Source: SAR324 cluster bacterium
GTDB lineage: Bacteria > SAR324 > XYD2-FULL-50-16
Direction: 5' to 3'
Length of the DNA stretch: 64,000 bases
Assembly (NCBI GenBank): GCA_028282885.1
Contig: JANQGX010000020.1
Location: 124,001 to 188,000 of the forward strand
Shown here: piece by piece, positions 53,622 to 62,599 of the stretch
Numbering within the stretch: the first letter of the stretch is position 1
Layout: every line of letters starts with the position of its first letter
Notes under the pieces: model-generated
Told to the model about the DNA's origin: nothing
The model's database searches: none
The model's input: only the letters and a program-made list of their open reading frames with translations
Made by a program: the position numbers and the translations under genes

Positions 53622-54110
53622 ATGATAACGAAGGAAAAATGCGGTGCTTTGGCGTTGTTGATTTTCTCAATTGCCTATGGGTACCAGGCAACCAAAATGC
53701 CGCTGACCTTCCTGGCGGCACAAGAGGTGTTCAACTCAAAAACATTGCCGATAGGCCTGTCCGTTGCCGGGATTATTATATCAGTTCTGATTCTGGTTCT
53801 GCCGGTCTCGGACCCCGAAAAGCGAATCCCCTTCACCGAAGCCTTCAAGGGCAAAGTCTGGGGGCAGACGATCATGTTGTTTGTCAACATGGCCTTTTTT
53901 GGATTTGTCATGCCGCTTTTGGGTTTTATTGTGGCATCAATTATTTTTCTGCTGGCGGGATTTTTTATCCTGGGTGAACGAAGGTGGCTTCGTATGATCA
54001 TAACCGCGATCGGTGTGGTTGTTTTCCTCTGGTTCCTTCTTTCGTACCTGATGGGAATCTATATCGCGCCCGGTGAAATCTTTTACATGATGGGGGTTAT
54101 CGATGTTTGA
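53622..54110 (+). CDS. tctB: tripartite tricarboxylate transporter small membrane subunit
   Basis: 162 residues with four membrane helices (about 7-25, 40-62, 82-110, 125-150), matching TctB. Poor conservation is usual for this subunit, so the assignment relies on topology and the position between tctC and tctA. Start 15 bp after tctC, AGGAG upstream; it overlaps tctA by 8 bp. Confidence 0.88.
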   Translation: MITKEKCGALALLIFSIAYGYQATKMPLTFLAAQEVFNSKTLPIGLSVAGIIISVLILVLPVSDPEKRIPFTEAFKGKVWGQTIMLFVNMAFFGFVMPLLGFIVASIIFLLAGFFILGERRWLRMIITAIGVVVFLWFLLSYLMGIYIAPGEIFYMMGVIDV

Positions 54111-55638
54111 CGGATTATTAAACGGGATGATGATGGGGATCGAGACAGCCTTCATTCCCATGAACATCGTGATTGTGCTGTTTGCCTGTTTCATGGGCAG
54201 CATGATAGGGATGCTTCCCGGATTGGGACCTATAACCGCCGTGGCCCTGATGATCCCCCTGACCTATGGATTGAATCCGGCGACGGGGATGATTCTGCTG
54301 GCGGGTGTTTATTACGGTGCTATTTTCGGAGGATCCACCAGCTCGATCCTGATTAATGCCCCCGGCGAGGCTGCTGTTGTGGCAACAACCTTTGATGGTT
54401 ATCCCCTGGCAAGGAGGGGGCAGCCAGGAAAGGCCCTGGCCGTGGCGGCGTATGCCTCGTTTTCCGGAGGCACAATCTCGGTGATTCTGTTGATGTTTTT
54501 TGCACCGGCCATGGCAAATGTTTCCAAAAATTTTCAATCCGGAGACTATTTTGCCCTGATGATTCTGGGATTAACGGCCATATCAGCTTTCACGGGTCGG
54601 GGATCATTTTTGAAAAGTATCCTGATGGCGATCTTCGGTTTGATGCTTTCCACGATTGGTACGGACCAGACATCAGGCACCCAGCGATTCACATTTGGTT
54701 CGCTTGAGCTCCTGGACGGGATTGATTTTCTGCTGCTGGCCATGGCTACATTTGCCATTACGGAAGCAGTGTTCATTGTATTGAACAGGGATGCCGCTTC
54801 CGACAGTTTCAAACCCAGGAACCTCGGATTCAAGAGTCTCAAAGTATCCAAAAAAGAGATCAAGTCCATCATTCCCACTGTTGGTCGCTCCTCGCTTTTG
54901 GGGTATTTTATTGGTGTTCTTCCCGGGGCAGGCGCAACACTGGGATCGATGATGGCCTATGGCATGGAACGAAACCTGGCTTCCAAAGAGGATCAGGCTG
55001 AATTCGGCAAAGGCAGCCTGAAGGGACTGGCCGCTCCGGAAGCGGGTAATAATGCTGCCAGTACGGGGTCGTTTATTCCCCTGCTCACCTTGGGTATTCC
55101 GGGATCCGGAACGACTGCAGTGATGCTGGGAGCCTTGATCGCATACGGAATCAATCCGGGACCCCGCATGTTTGTGGAGAGTCCTGAAACATTCTGGGGT
55201 GTGATTATGTCCATGTACATGGGGAATATGTTCCTGCTGGTCATCAACCTGCCATTGATTCCCTATATTGCCCGATTGCTGGCTGTGCCCAGAAATATGC
55301 TGGTTCCTTTTATTCTCTTTTTCTCTATTATCGGTGTCTACCTGATCACCTTCAACGCCTTTGATATCAAAATGATGGTGATCATTGGAGTGATTGCGCT
55401 TTTCCTGAGGCTGATGGATTTTCCCATGGCACCGATTCTGCTGGGATTTATCCTGGGAGGATTGATGGAATACAATCTACGGCGGGCTCTGATAATCAAT
55501 GATGAGTCATTATCGTTTATGTGGGAACGTCCCAGTACGCTGATCATTAACCTGATAACCCTGGTATTTCTCCTATTGCCTTTGATTCGGGAGGCGAGAA
55601 CCAGAATCAGTTTAATGAGACAGAAACCTGCCGCCTAG
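54103..55638 (+). CDS. tctA: tripartite tricarboxylate transporter large membrane subunit
   Basis: 511 residues, about 12 hydrophobic segments. The TctA signature GMLPGLGPITAVALMIPLTY, then GVYYGAIFGGSTSSILINAP, and the second repeat LPGAGATLGSMMAYGMER, then GSFIPLLTLGIPGSGTTAVM, are all present. It forms the sodium- or proton-coupled channel. A 13-bp hairpin follows the stop. Confidence 0.94.
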   Translation: MFDGLLNGMMMGIETAFIPMNIVIVLFACFMGSMIGMLPGLGPITAVALMIPLTYGLNPATGMILLAGVYYGAIFGGSTSSILINAPGEAAVVATTFDGYPLARRGQPGKALAVAAYASFSGGTISVILLMFFAPAMANVSKNFQSGDYFALMILGLTAISAFTGRGSFLKSILMAIFGLMLSTIGTDQTSGTQRFTFGSLELLDGIDFLLLAMATFAITEAVFIVLNRDAASDSFKPRNLGFKSLKVSKKEIKSIIPTVGRSSLLGYFIGVLPGAGATLGSMMAYGMERNLASKEDQAEFGKGSLKGLAAPEAGNNAASTGSFIPLLTLGIPGSGTTAVMLGALIAYGINPGPRMFVESPETFWGVIMSMYMGNMFLLVINLPLIPYIARLLAVPRNMLVPFILFFSIIGVYLITFNAFDIKMMVIIGVIALFLRLMDFPMAPILLGFILGGLMEYNLRRALIINDESLSFMWERPSTLIINLITLVFLLLPLIREARTRISLMRQKPAA

Positions 55639-56023
55639 AACGGTTTCCGGGATTCCAAAGTTGACGGATTTGGTATAAGCTGCGGTAGAATGATTTAATC
55701 ATTCTGCCGCAACCCGGTGACATCAGGTCAGGAAATCAATACTTTTTTGACCATGTTCGGTGTAAAGCCTTTTCAGTAAGGAGAATCTTCGAAAGATGAT
55801 CTAAGGCTGACAAACCCGATACTCCAGACTCGGCCTGCTGACTTCAAACTGCAGGATTTCGTTTGCTTCGTTCAGCCAGGATCATCCGCTCCTCCACTAA
55901 ATGCCTGAAAGGGTCTCGCACTGAACACTCGATTGTAAAATCGGATTATTGTATTAAAAACATAATCGAGCCTCATTGAGTACAATCGATCGTTCAAACA
56001 GGTTTTCAACAGAAAAGGTGTTT
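55639..56023. other. 385-bp intergenic region between tctA and the sensor kinase
   Basis: Contains the 13-bp hairpin at 55682-55710 and, near the right end, CTCGATT and AATCGAG arms (about 55927 and 55966) flanking an AT-rich stretch that may hold the kinase promoter. No gene seen. Confidence 0.45.
55682..55710. terminator. 13-bp hairpin after tctA
   Basis: GCGGTAGAATGAT (55682-55694) pairs with ATCATTCTGCCGC (55698-55710) around TTA, with one wobble. It has no T-run, so it may be a rho-assisted end or an RNA stabiliser. Confidence 0.45.
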
Positions 56024-57682
56024 ATGATCACATTAACCCGCCATTTGTTTACCAGATTACAGCCCAGGAAGCTGAAGACCAAGCTGATTCTGTTTATTCT
56101 GGGTCTCGTGGTTCTCCAGATTGCCGTTATCGGCATTATCTCCATCAAAACCATTTCCGGAATTACCGAGGAGCAGATCGGTAAACGCGCAATGAAGGTG
56201 TCACAGACGGTTTCCCTGATTCCGGAAATCAGGGAGGCGCTACTGATCCGGGATCCTGACGGCAGGATTCAGGAAATTGCCGATTCCATTCGAAAGGTAA
56301 CCGGTGCCCAGTTTATTGTGGTCGGTGATCATGAGGCCAGGCGTTATGCTCACCCAATCCGGGAGAGACTTGGCAAGTTCATGGTTGGCGGGGATAGCCG
56401 GAGAGCCCTGGACAAGGGAGATTTCTATGTCTCAAAGGCCGTGGGCACCATGGGACCTTCCATTCGGGGAAAAGGTCCCATTTTTGACCTGGAGGGCAAT
56501 GTGATAGGTCTTGTTTCGGTAGGGTACCTGCTCAAGGATGTGGATACGATTATCTCCCGATACCAAACCAGTATCCTCTTCACGATACCCCTGCTCCTGA
56601 TGGTGGGTGTTGTTGCCGCTATCATAATTGCCAATCGCTTTAAAAAAGCAATTCTGGGATTGGAACCCGATGAAATTGCACGTCTGCTACGGGAAAGAAC
56701 CGCAACCCTGGAGACCATTCGTGAAGGCATCATCGCCGTGGATGCAAGGGGTAATATCACCACCATCAACAAAGCAGCCTTTGAAACCATCGGACTTGAT
56801 TCCGGGCAAGAGGTCATCGGCAAGCCGATTCGGCAGATCCTGCCCCAAACCATGATGATGCGAATTCTTAAAACGGGAGAGAGTCACTTTGATCGGGAAA
56901 TTATAATCGGTGAGGAGGTAATTGTCGCCAATCGTATTCCCATTGTCAGTAAAGGTTTTATCACAGGAGCGGTGGCCAGCTTCAGGAGAAAGAATGAGTT
57001 GGACCGGCTAACCAAACAGCTCTCCCAAATGGAGACTTATTCGGAACTGCTGCGAATTCAGACCCATGAATACTCCAATAAGCTATACACCATATCGGGT
57101 TTGGTACAAATCGGACATTACCAGAAAGCCATCGATTTAATCAGCAGCGAAACCTCAGGTTATCAATACCTGGTCACCTTTCTCATGGAGGTGGTACCCG
57201 ATCCCATTCTGGCGGGCTTGATCCTGGGGAAATACAGCCAGGCCAAGGAACTGCATCTGGACTTCAAGATTGACCCGGATAGCAGTATGTCGGATATTCC
57301 GGAGTCTATCAGCAGGGAGCGGATTGTAACCATAGTAGGGAACATGCTGGACAATGCTTTTGATGCGGTCAGGAATGTTGAAACCTCGCAAAGAACCGTC
57401 AAGCTCTCCATGACCGACCTGGGAAACGATCTTGTCTTCGAAATCGATGATGCGGGCGATGGAATCAAAGAAGAGGATTACGAGAGGATTTTCGAAATGG
57501 GATATACCACAAAAAACGGAGAAGGATTTGGAACCGGTTTATACCTTGTGGACCACGTCCTGAAAAAACTGAATGGCAGTATTAATGTTTCCAAATCGGA
57601 ATTGGGAGGTGCTGCTTTTACAGTGATTATCCCCAAACAGGAGAAGAATAGAAATGAGTTCGGTTCAGGTATTAATAGTTGA
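56024..57682 (+). CDS. CitA/DcuS-type sensor histidine kinase
   Basis: About 552 residues. Membrane helix 1 (about 20-42), a periplasmic PDC/CitA-like sensor of about 130 residues (DPDGRIQEIADSIRKVTGAQ, VSKAVGTMGPSIRGKGPIFD), helix 2, a PAS domain (TIREGIIAVDARGNITTINK) and the kinase core. The phospho-accepting motif LRIQTHEYSNKLYTISGL is the class seen in citrate/C4-dicarboxylate sensors. ATPase boxes: NMLDNAFDAV, DAGDGIKEED and GFGTGLYLVDHVL. The ATG at 56024 has AAAGGTG upstream. It overlaps its regulator gene by 29 bp. It likely senses the tctCBA substrate. Confidence 0.9.
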   Translation: MITLTRHLFTRLQPRKLKTKLILFILGLVVLQIAVIGIISIKTISGITEEQIGKRAMKVSQTVSLIPEIREALLIRDPDGRIQEIADSIRKVTGAQFIVVGDHEARRYAHPIRERLGKFMVGGDSRRALDKGDFYVSKAVGTMGPSIRGKGPIFDLEGNVIGLVSVGYLLKDVDTIISRYQTSILFTIPLLLMVGVVAAIIIANRFKKAILGLEPDEIARLLRERTATLETIREGIIAVDARGNITTINKAAFETIGLDSGQEVIGKPIRQILPQTMMMRILKTGESHFDREIIIGEEVIVANRIPIVSKGFITGAVASFRRKNELDRLTKQLSQMETYSELLRIQTHEYSNKLYTISGLVQIGHYQKAIDLISSETSGYQYLVTFLMEVVPDPILAGLILGKYSQAKELHLDFKIDPDSSMSDIPESISRERIVTIVGNMLDNAFDAVRNVETSQRTVKLSMTDLGNDLVFEIDDAGDGIKEEDYERIFEMGYTTKNGEGFGTGLYLVDHVLKKLNGSINVSKSELGGAAFTVIIPKQEKNRNEFGSGINS

Positions 57683-58340
57683 AGACGATGAACGGGTGGC
57701 GGATATTCAGCGTCTGTTCACCGAAAAAGTAACGGGCTTCTCTGTGGTGGGCATCGCCCATAGTATTGGCGAGGCTGAAGAGATGTTGCAGATCCTCAAG
57801 CCCGGTTTGGTGCTTTTGGATATATACTTCCCCAAAAGCAGCGGTATCGACCTGCTCTGGAAAATAAGGTCGGAATACCGGGAGACCGACGTGATTTTGA
57901 TCACTGCTGCCAAGGAGGTTGGTATTCTTCAGGAAGCTATACGGGGAGGGGTTTTCGACTATATTATCAAACCGATCGTATTCAATCGTTTCCAAAACAC
58001 CTTGCAGAAATACCTTGAATACCGGCAAAAAATCGCCCAAATCAAAACCATTGATCAGAGAGATGTCGATGTCCTTCTTCGGCCTGCTAAGCCCGGTATT
58101 GCGGATGAAGAGGAGATGCCAAAGGGTATCGATGCGATAACACTGGATAAGGTGATTGAGGTAATGAATGACTTGAAAGGTGGGGGAATCAGTGCGGAAC
58201 GGCTTGGGGAGCTGATTGGTGTCAGCAGAACCACCGCCAGGCGTTATCTTGAATACCTGGTTTCCGGTGGTGAAGTTGCGGCTGATCTCTCATACGGATC
58301 GGTGGGCAGGCCGGAAAGAATTTATCTCAAAGCGGAATAA
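57654..58340 (+). CDS. CitB/DcuR-type response regulator
   Basis: 228 residues. Receiver domain with Asp56 in VLLDIYFPKSSGIDLLW, Lys in IIKPIVFNRF and acidic EDDE at the start. The C-terminal helix-turn-helix (ERLGELIGVSRTTARRYLEY then LVSGGEVAADL and GSVGRPERIY) is the CitB/DcuR/DctR type. It should bind upstream of tctC and perhaps the divergent dehydrogenase. It overlaps the kinase gene and ends 27 bp from the converging 3-hydroxyacyl-CoA dehydrogenase gene. Confidence 0.92.
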   Translation: MSSVQVLIVEDDERVADIQRLFTEKVTGFSVVGIAHSIGEAEEMLQILKPGLVLLDIYFPKSSGIDLLWKIRSEYRETDVILITAAKEVGILQEAIRGGVFDYIIKPIVFNRFQNTLQKYLEYRQKIAQIKTIDQRDVDVLLRPAKPGIADEEEMPKGIDAITLDKVIEVMNDLKGGGISAERLGELIGVSRTTARRYLEYLVSGGEVAADLSYGSVGRPERIYLKAE

Positions 58341-58367
58341 CCTCTATCCCTGCCTGCATTGTCACGA

Positions 58368-59279
58368 TTAATCCGTTTTTTTCGGCATCAGGAAGCCGGG
58401 CTGCAGGCATTCCGCATCGGGCCACTCGTAGAAGCCGCGGCCGGATTTAAAACCAAGATCTCCATTTTCAAGTTTATCTTTCAGGTCCCGGGGCGGTTTG
58501 AAATAGTCATTTCCGCTCTCTTCAAAATAGAGGTTTTGAACGTTGTAGACCACATCCAGACCGATCATGTCCATCAGTCCGAAGGGACCGAAAGGCATTC
58601 CCGAAAACAGCATCCAGGCCCTGTCAATATCGCGGAAATCCGCCACACCTTCTTGCCACACTTTCATCGCCTCCCTGCGGGCTGCGTGCCATACACGATT
58701 AAAAATAAAACCGATGGATTCTTTACGACAGGTCATGGGCAGGCATTCCAGACTGCTTAACCAGTTCGCCGCTTTTTTGACAGTCTCATCCGCAGTCTCG
58801 GTTCCACGCATTAGTTCCACGAAATACATGGTTTCAATAGGAGGATAAAAGTGCATATTAAGCACTCGTTCTTTGTGCCGGACTTCAGTTTCAATCCTTG
58901 ACATTGGAATGGAGGAGCTGTTGGAAGCCAGGATAGTCGGGGGAGGCAGAAGTTCGTCCAGCTCATGGAAGATGTTTCTTTTTATATCCACATTTTCCGC
59001 CACTGCTTCGATAACAAGATCCGCCCCACTGACCGCTTCAATCAGGTTGTCGTGATAGGAGACGCGTTCCTGAACAAAAGCTTCCTCTTCTTTGATCACG
59101 TGGTGATGGATTTTGGCCTGAATAAAAGCGTTTATGGATGATCGGGATTTATCAAGCGCACTTGTCTCGATGTCATAAATGGCCACCTCATATCCAAAAA
59201 GAAGGGCCCTGGAGGCGATGTCCGTCCCCATGAATCCGGCACCGATAACAGCTATTTTCTGTATTCTACGGTTTGTCAT
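58368..59279 (-). CDS. 3-hydroxyacyl-CoA dehydrogenase-family protein
   Basis: About 303 residues. Rossmann motif GAGFMGTDIASRALLFGYEV at the N terminus, ASNSSSIPMSRIE and the catalytic-type histidine in NMHFYPPIE. The C-terminal helical domain contains IGFIFNRVWHAARREAM and GPFGLMDMIGLD. NAD-dependent oxidation of a 3-hydroxyacyl-CoA or a free hydroxy acid. ATG at 59279 with GGAGAAT upstream; the longer frame is excluded. Last gene of the five-gene operon that starts at 63952, 11 bp after the LarA-like gene. Confidence 0.88.
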   Translation of the reverse strand: MTNRRIQKIAVIGAGFMGTDIASRALLFGYEVAIYDIETSALDKSRSSINAFIQAKIHHHVIKEEEAFVQERVSYHDNLIEAVSGADLVIEAVAENVDIKRNIFHELDELLPPPTILASNSSSIPMSRIETEVRHKERVLNMHFYPPIETMYFVELMRGTETADETVKKAANWLSSLECLPMTCRKESIGFIFNRVWHAARREAMKVWQEGVADFRDIDRAWMLFSGMPFGPFGLMDMIGLDVVYNVQNLYFEESGNDYFKPPRDLKDKLENGDLGFKSGRGFYEWPDAECLQPGFLMPKKTD

Positions 59280-59290
59280 TGGAAATTCTC

Positions 59291-60730
59291 CTATTTCTCC
59301 ACCCTGGGGATGAAAAAGGGTGGCAGGTTCATGAAGGTGACACTGGCGTCCCGGCCCAGGCGGTTTTTGGCTTCCTCGACAGCCATTTCGACGGACGCAA
59401 AGGGTTCCCACTGTAGTTTTTCGGCTACCTTGTTATCTTTACAACCACCAACAAAAACCCCGGAGAGATACTTCTTGGGCGGGCTGGTGGTACAATAAGC
59501 CTGAACCGGGTGAACCCCGTGGAAACCGTAACCGAATCGATATTTGTGGATGAACTCCGGTCTGTTGGCATAGTCTTCTCCGAAAATATCGTAAAGTTCA
59601 TCAGCATCACGCGTCCGCTCAAAAGCCTCATTCCAGAACTCCACATAGGAGGGATGATGGATGGGATCGCACTGATCAATACAGGGATTGGCCAGAATCA
59701 GAATACCGTCTTTCTTCACCACGGGAAATCCCGCGTAGACTGAAAAGAGGTACCCCAGTCCCATGCGGGCCAGAAGAATCGGGTTGATGATGGTGCCCAT
59801 GGAATAGGGCATGAAATCCGGCAATCCGAAAATCAGAATATCCGCCTGACCTTTGACATCAATATACTTATGATCGCTCAAGTACTGGAGTGTCTGCACA
59901 TGAACCTTCTCCACATCACCGGCGGCTATCCAACAGAAATTGGCTGGTAGCTGGTTGTTGACACAGGTTTCAATCTGAAATACCCGGTCCTTGCCCTGGA
60001 CATCCATATAGTCCCGGAAGTGACGACCCATCTCATCAATCCTGCCATGCATCAGGTTACGTTTGGGCTCCATACAGGAAACCCCTTTCTCGTCGAGATA
60101 AATCTCGTTGTTGTGGATATGCCGGATGACGTTATAGGTTCCCAGCCCCACCATGGTTGATTTCCAGCCTCCGTTGAAGGGGACCCAGTTGATGTTGACA
60201 TAGATGCTCAAATCAGAATCGACCAGGCGGCGGTTAACCTCCACATCATACCCGTTTTCGGTCAGACCGAGGTGTACCAGGTTTTCCCTGTCTTCCGCAT
60301 CATGATTGATGATCTGGCCGATGCTGAATTCCTTCATGATATTGGGTCCCAGAAAGGATGCGATCTCCGTCCGTCTCCATTTTCTGTGCAGTCCGATAGC
60401 ACAAACCAGGGTGATATCCCTTTTTCTGACGCCGGCTGCATAGAGTTCCTCGACGACTGTTTCAATCACCCATTGTCGATTATCAATATTGGGGGCCATC
60501 GGTGGAACTGGGACGGCCATGTCGTCGAATGCGATCATCACCTTTGATCCTTCCTTGACCAACGATTTCAATGGCTGATGATCAATGGGATTGCGGATGG
60601 CTTTCAGCACCGCTTCCTTCGGATTCTCCAATATATCATCATGAACAGGGGCAGACAGTACCCTCGTATCATCGGGAAGCTCCGCTTCAATGAATTCGTT
60701 TCCGCAAAACATAATCTGTTTCAAAGACAT
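59291..60730 (-). CDS. LarA-like (DUF2088) protein
   Basis: 479 residues; LarA is about 425. Features of the lactate racemase fold are visible: DDMAVPVPP, ITLVCAIGLHRKWRRTEIAS with a catalytic-type histidine, and the lysine-containing loop PFNGGWKSTMVGLGTYN followed by VIRHIHN histidine. In LarA these residues hold the nickel-pincer cofactor; whether this homologue uses it is uncertain as no larBCE genes are in view. Racemisation or epimerisation of a 2-hydroxy acid is likely. AAAGGAG upstream of the ATG. Confidence 0.82.
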   Translation of the reverse strand: MSLKQIMFCGNEFIEAELPDDTRVLSAPVHDDILENPKEAVLKAIRNPIDHQPLKSLVKEGSKVMIAFDDMAVPVPPMAPNIDNRQWVIETVVEELYAAGVRKRDITLVCAIGLHRKWRRTEIASFLGPNIMKEFSIGQIINHDAEDRENLVHLGLTENGYDVEVNRRLVDSDLSIYVNINWVPFNGGWKSTMVGLGTYNVIRHIHNNEIYLDEKGVSCMEPKRNLMHGRIDEMGRHFRDYMDVQGKDRVFQIETCVNNQLPANFCWIAAGDVEKVHVQTLQYLSDHKYIDVKGQADILIFGLPDFMPYSMGTIINPILLARMGLGYLFSVYAGFPVVKKDGILILANPCIDQCDPIHHPSYVEFWNEAFERTRDADELYDIFGEDYANRPEFIHKYRFGYGFHGVHPVQAYCTTSPPKKYLSGVFVGGCKDNKVAEKLQWEPFASVEMAVEEAKNRLGRDASVTFMNLPPFFIPRVEK

Positions 60731-60757
60731 CTCATCTCCTTTGCTTAAATGATTGAA

Positions 60758-61753
60758 TCAAGAGACAGGATTGTGTTCCCCGTCCCCCAAGGCAGTCAGC
60801 TCTTTCCTGACCCCCTCGGCCAGGCTGATTTTGGGATAAAATCCCAACTCCTGCCTGCATTTGTCGGTTAAGTAATGATATTGTCGCCCCACCACACGCA
60901 CCGAATAGCGGGTCAAAAGAGGAGGTATCCCCTTGAATGCGGCAAGCAGTTCAAGCAGTGTTGCCACAACCAGGGCCGCCTTATATGGGAGGTGACGTTT
61001 AATCTTCGGTATCCCGAATACATCGGTAACAATGTCCATAAGTTCCCGCCAGGAAGGATTATCGGGATGCGTCAGATTATAGGTCTCGCCAACAGATTTC
61101 TCGTTTTCCAGAACAAGAAAAACAAAATCAGCAATATCTGCCACATGAATCAAATCGACAGTATTATCGCCTGTGCCAATTATTCTGGCTCTGCCTGACA
61201 TAACATTCTCGATCAATTTGGGCAGAAACATCACATCACCCGGACCATATATTACCGTGGGCCTGAGAACAGTCAGCTCCAGCTTTCCCTTTGCTGCGAG
61301 TTCACGCAGCATGTTTTCAGCATCAATCTTGGTATCGCCGTAGGGATCACCGGTCTTCTTCATAGGGAAGGACTCCGGAATCGGGATGTTCGGGACCCTG
61401 CCATAAACGGAGACAGAACTGAAATGACAGAATCGTTTGACTCCCGATCGAACCGCCTCCCGAGCAATATTGGCTGTGCCATCCCTGTTGATGAGCAGAC
61501 AATGCTGCATGGTTTGTCCATAGCCGACCGCACCTGCCAAATGAATAACGGTGTCCAGACCTTCCATCAGATCCTCCAGGCTCTCGGCCCGTGTAATGTC
61601 TCCCCGAACAATACGCACAGGCATTCCTTCCAGCAACGCTTCCGGCTCATCAGGCAGCAAAAGAGCTGTTATTTCATATTGCTTTTCGGCTATCAGCCTT
61701 CTGACAATCGACTTGCCAATAAATCCGGTAGCGCCGGTCATAAAGATTTTCAT
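60758..61753 (-). CDS. NAD-dependent epimerase/dehydratase-family protein (extended SDR)
   Basis: 331 residues. GATGFIGKSIVRRLI begins the protein, followed by VIHLAGAVGYGQ, FSSVSVYG and the catalytic YGDTK (YxxxK). The C-terminal part (NLTHPDNPSWRELMDIV) resembles 3-beta-hydroxysteroid or dihydroflavonol reductase-like members. It reduces, oxidises or epimerises an unknown substrate. 27 bp upstream of the LarA-like gene. Confidence 0.88.
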   Translation of the reverse strand: MKIFMTGATGFIGKSIVRRLIAEKQYEITALLLPDEPEALLEGMPVRIVRGDITRAESLEDLMEGLDTVIHLAGAVGYGQTMQHCLLINRDGTANIAREAVRSGVKRFCHFSSVSVYGRVPNIPIPESFPMKKTGDPYGDTKIDAENMLRELAAKGKLELTVLRPTVIYGPGDVMFLPKLIENVMSGRARIIGTGDNTVDLIHVADIADFVFLVLENEKSVGETYNLTHPDNPSWRELMDIVTDVFGIPKIKRHLPYKAALVVATLLELLAAFKGIPPLLTRYSVRVVGRQYHYLTDKCRQELGFYPKISLAEGVRKELTALGDGEHNPVS

Positions 61754-61802
61754 TTGATTTCCTTTTGGTTGAACAGGCTATCTCCGATCAGCCAGATCCG
61801 TT

Positions 61803-62528
61803 TTAAAAGACCAGAATTGCAATACCCGCCATTGTCAGAACGGAATAGACAAAAACCCTAAAAGCTTTTTCATTGACCCTTACATGCAGTTTCTCACCTA
61901 TAAACCCTCCCAGCAGCATCATCGGAATCAAAACCGCCGTTGTGCGGGCAGTTTCCGGGGTTAAACGACCAGTCCACAGATAAACCAGTGTTAGCGTTGT
62001 GTTGCAGGTCAGCCAGATGACACAAAGGGAACTGCGAAACTCCTCTTTGCTGAGATTCATTCTGCCGGTCGCATAAGCCAGCAATGGCCCGCCGGATGCA
62101 AATAACCCTTGTGCGAATCCTGCCAGAAAAATGAACAGCCCTGAAAGAGATTGTTTCAGGGGAACCTGTGATTTCGATCCGGCAATCAGCTCTCTCAAGC
62201 TGATTAGAATAACGAATGCCCCGTATACCCGTTTAAGCAGGTCCCCGGTTATAGTGCCGAAAACTCCCAGGCCTAATACCAGTCCGGTCATCATAAAGGG
62301 AACAATCCTTCTGAGCAGCACCTCTTTACGAATGTAGGTTCTGTAGCGGATCACGATATAAGTGCTCAGAAAAACATCCAGAGGTACCACGATTGGCAGC
62401 AGGGACTTAATGGGAATCAGGATCGACCCCAGGGTGACGGCGATAATGATACTTCCGAATCCCGACAAGGCCTGGGAAGTAAAGGCCAATAAAACAATAA
62501 ATGCCAATCCGGCCAATGTCGTATCCAT
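61803..62528 (-). CDS. TauE/SafE-family anion exporter
   Basis: 241 residues, about eight hydrophobic segments. Family sequence: FTSQALSGFGSIIIAVTLGS near the start, and FLAGFAQGLFASGGPLLAYA opening the second repeat. Members move sulfite, sulfoacetate or other organic anions across the inner membrane. Its presence in an operon of hydroxy-acid enzymes suggests export or uptake of a pathway anion. Confidence 0.87.
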   Translation of the reverse strand: MDTTLAGLAFIVLLAFTSQALSGFGSIIIAVTLGSILIPIKSLLPIVVPLDVFLSTYIVIRYRTYIRKEVLLRRIVPFMMTGLVLGLGVFGTITGDLLKRVYGAFVILISLRELIAGSKSQVPLKQSLSGLFIFLAGFAQGLFASGGPLLAYATGRMNLSKEEFRSSLCVIWLTCNTTLTLVYLWTGRLTPETARTTAVLIPMMLLGGFIGEKLHVRVNEKAFRVFVYSVLTMAGIAILVF

Positions 62529-62599
62529 GTTTATGGCCTGTTCCCGAAATAGCTGATATCAACCCTGATGGAAAACTCCACCGCATGGTTTTTCATCTA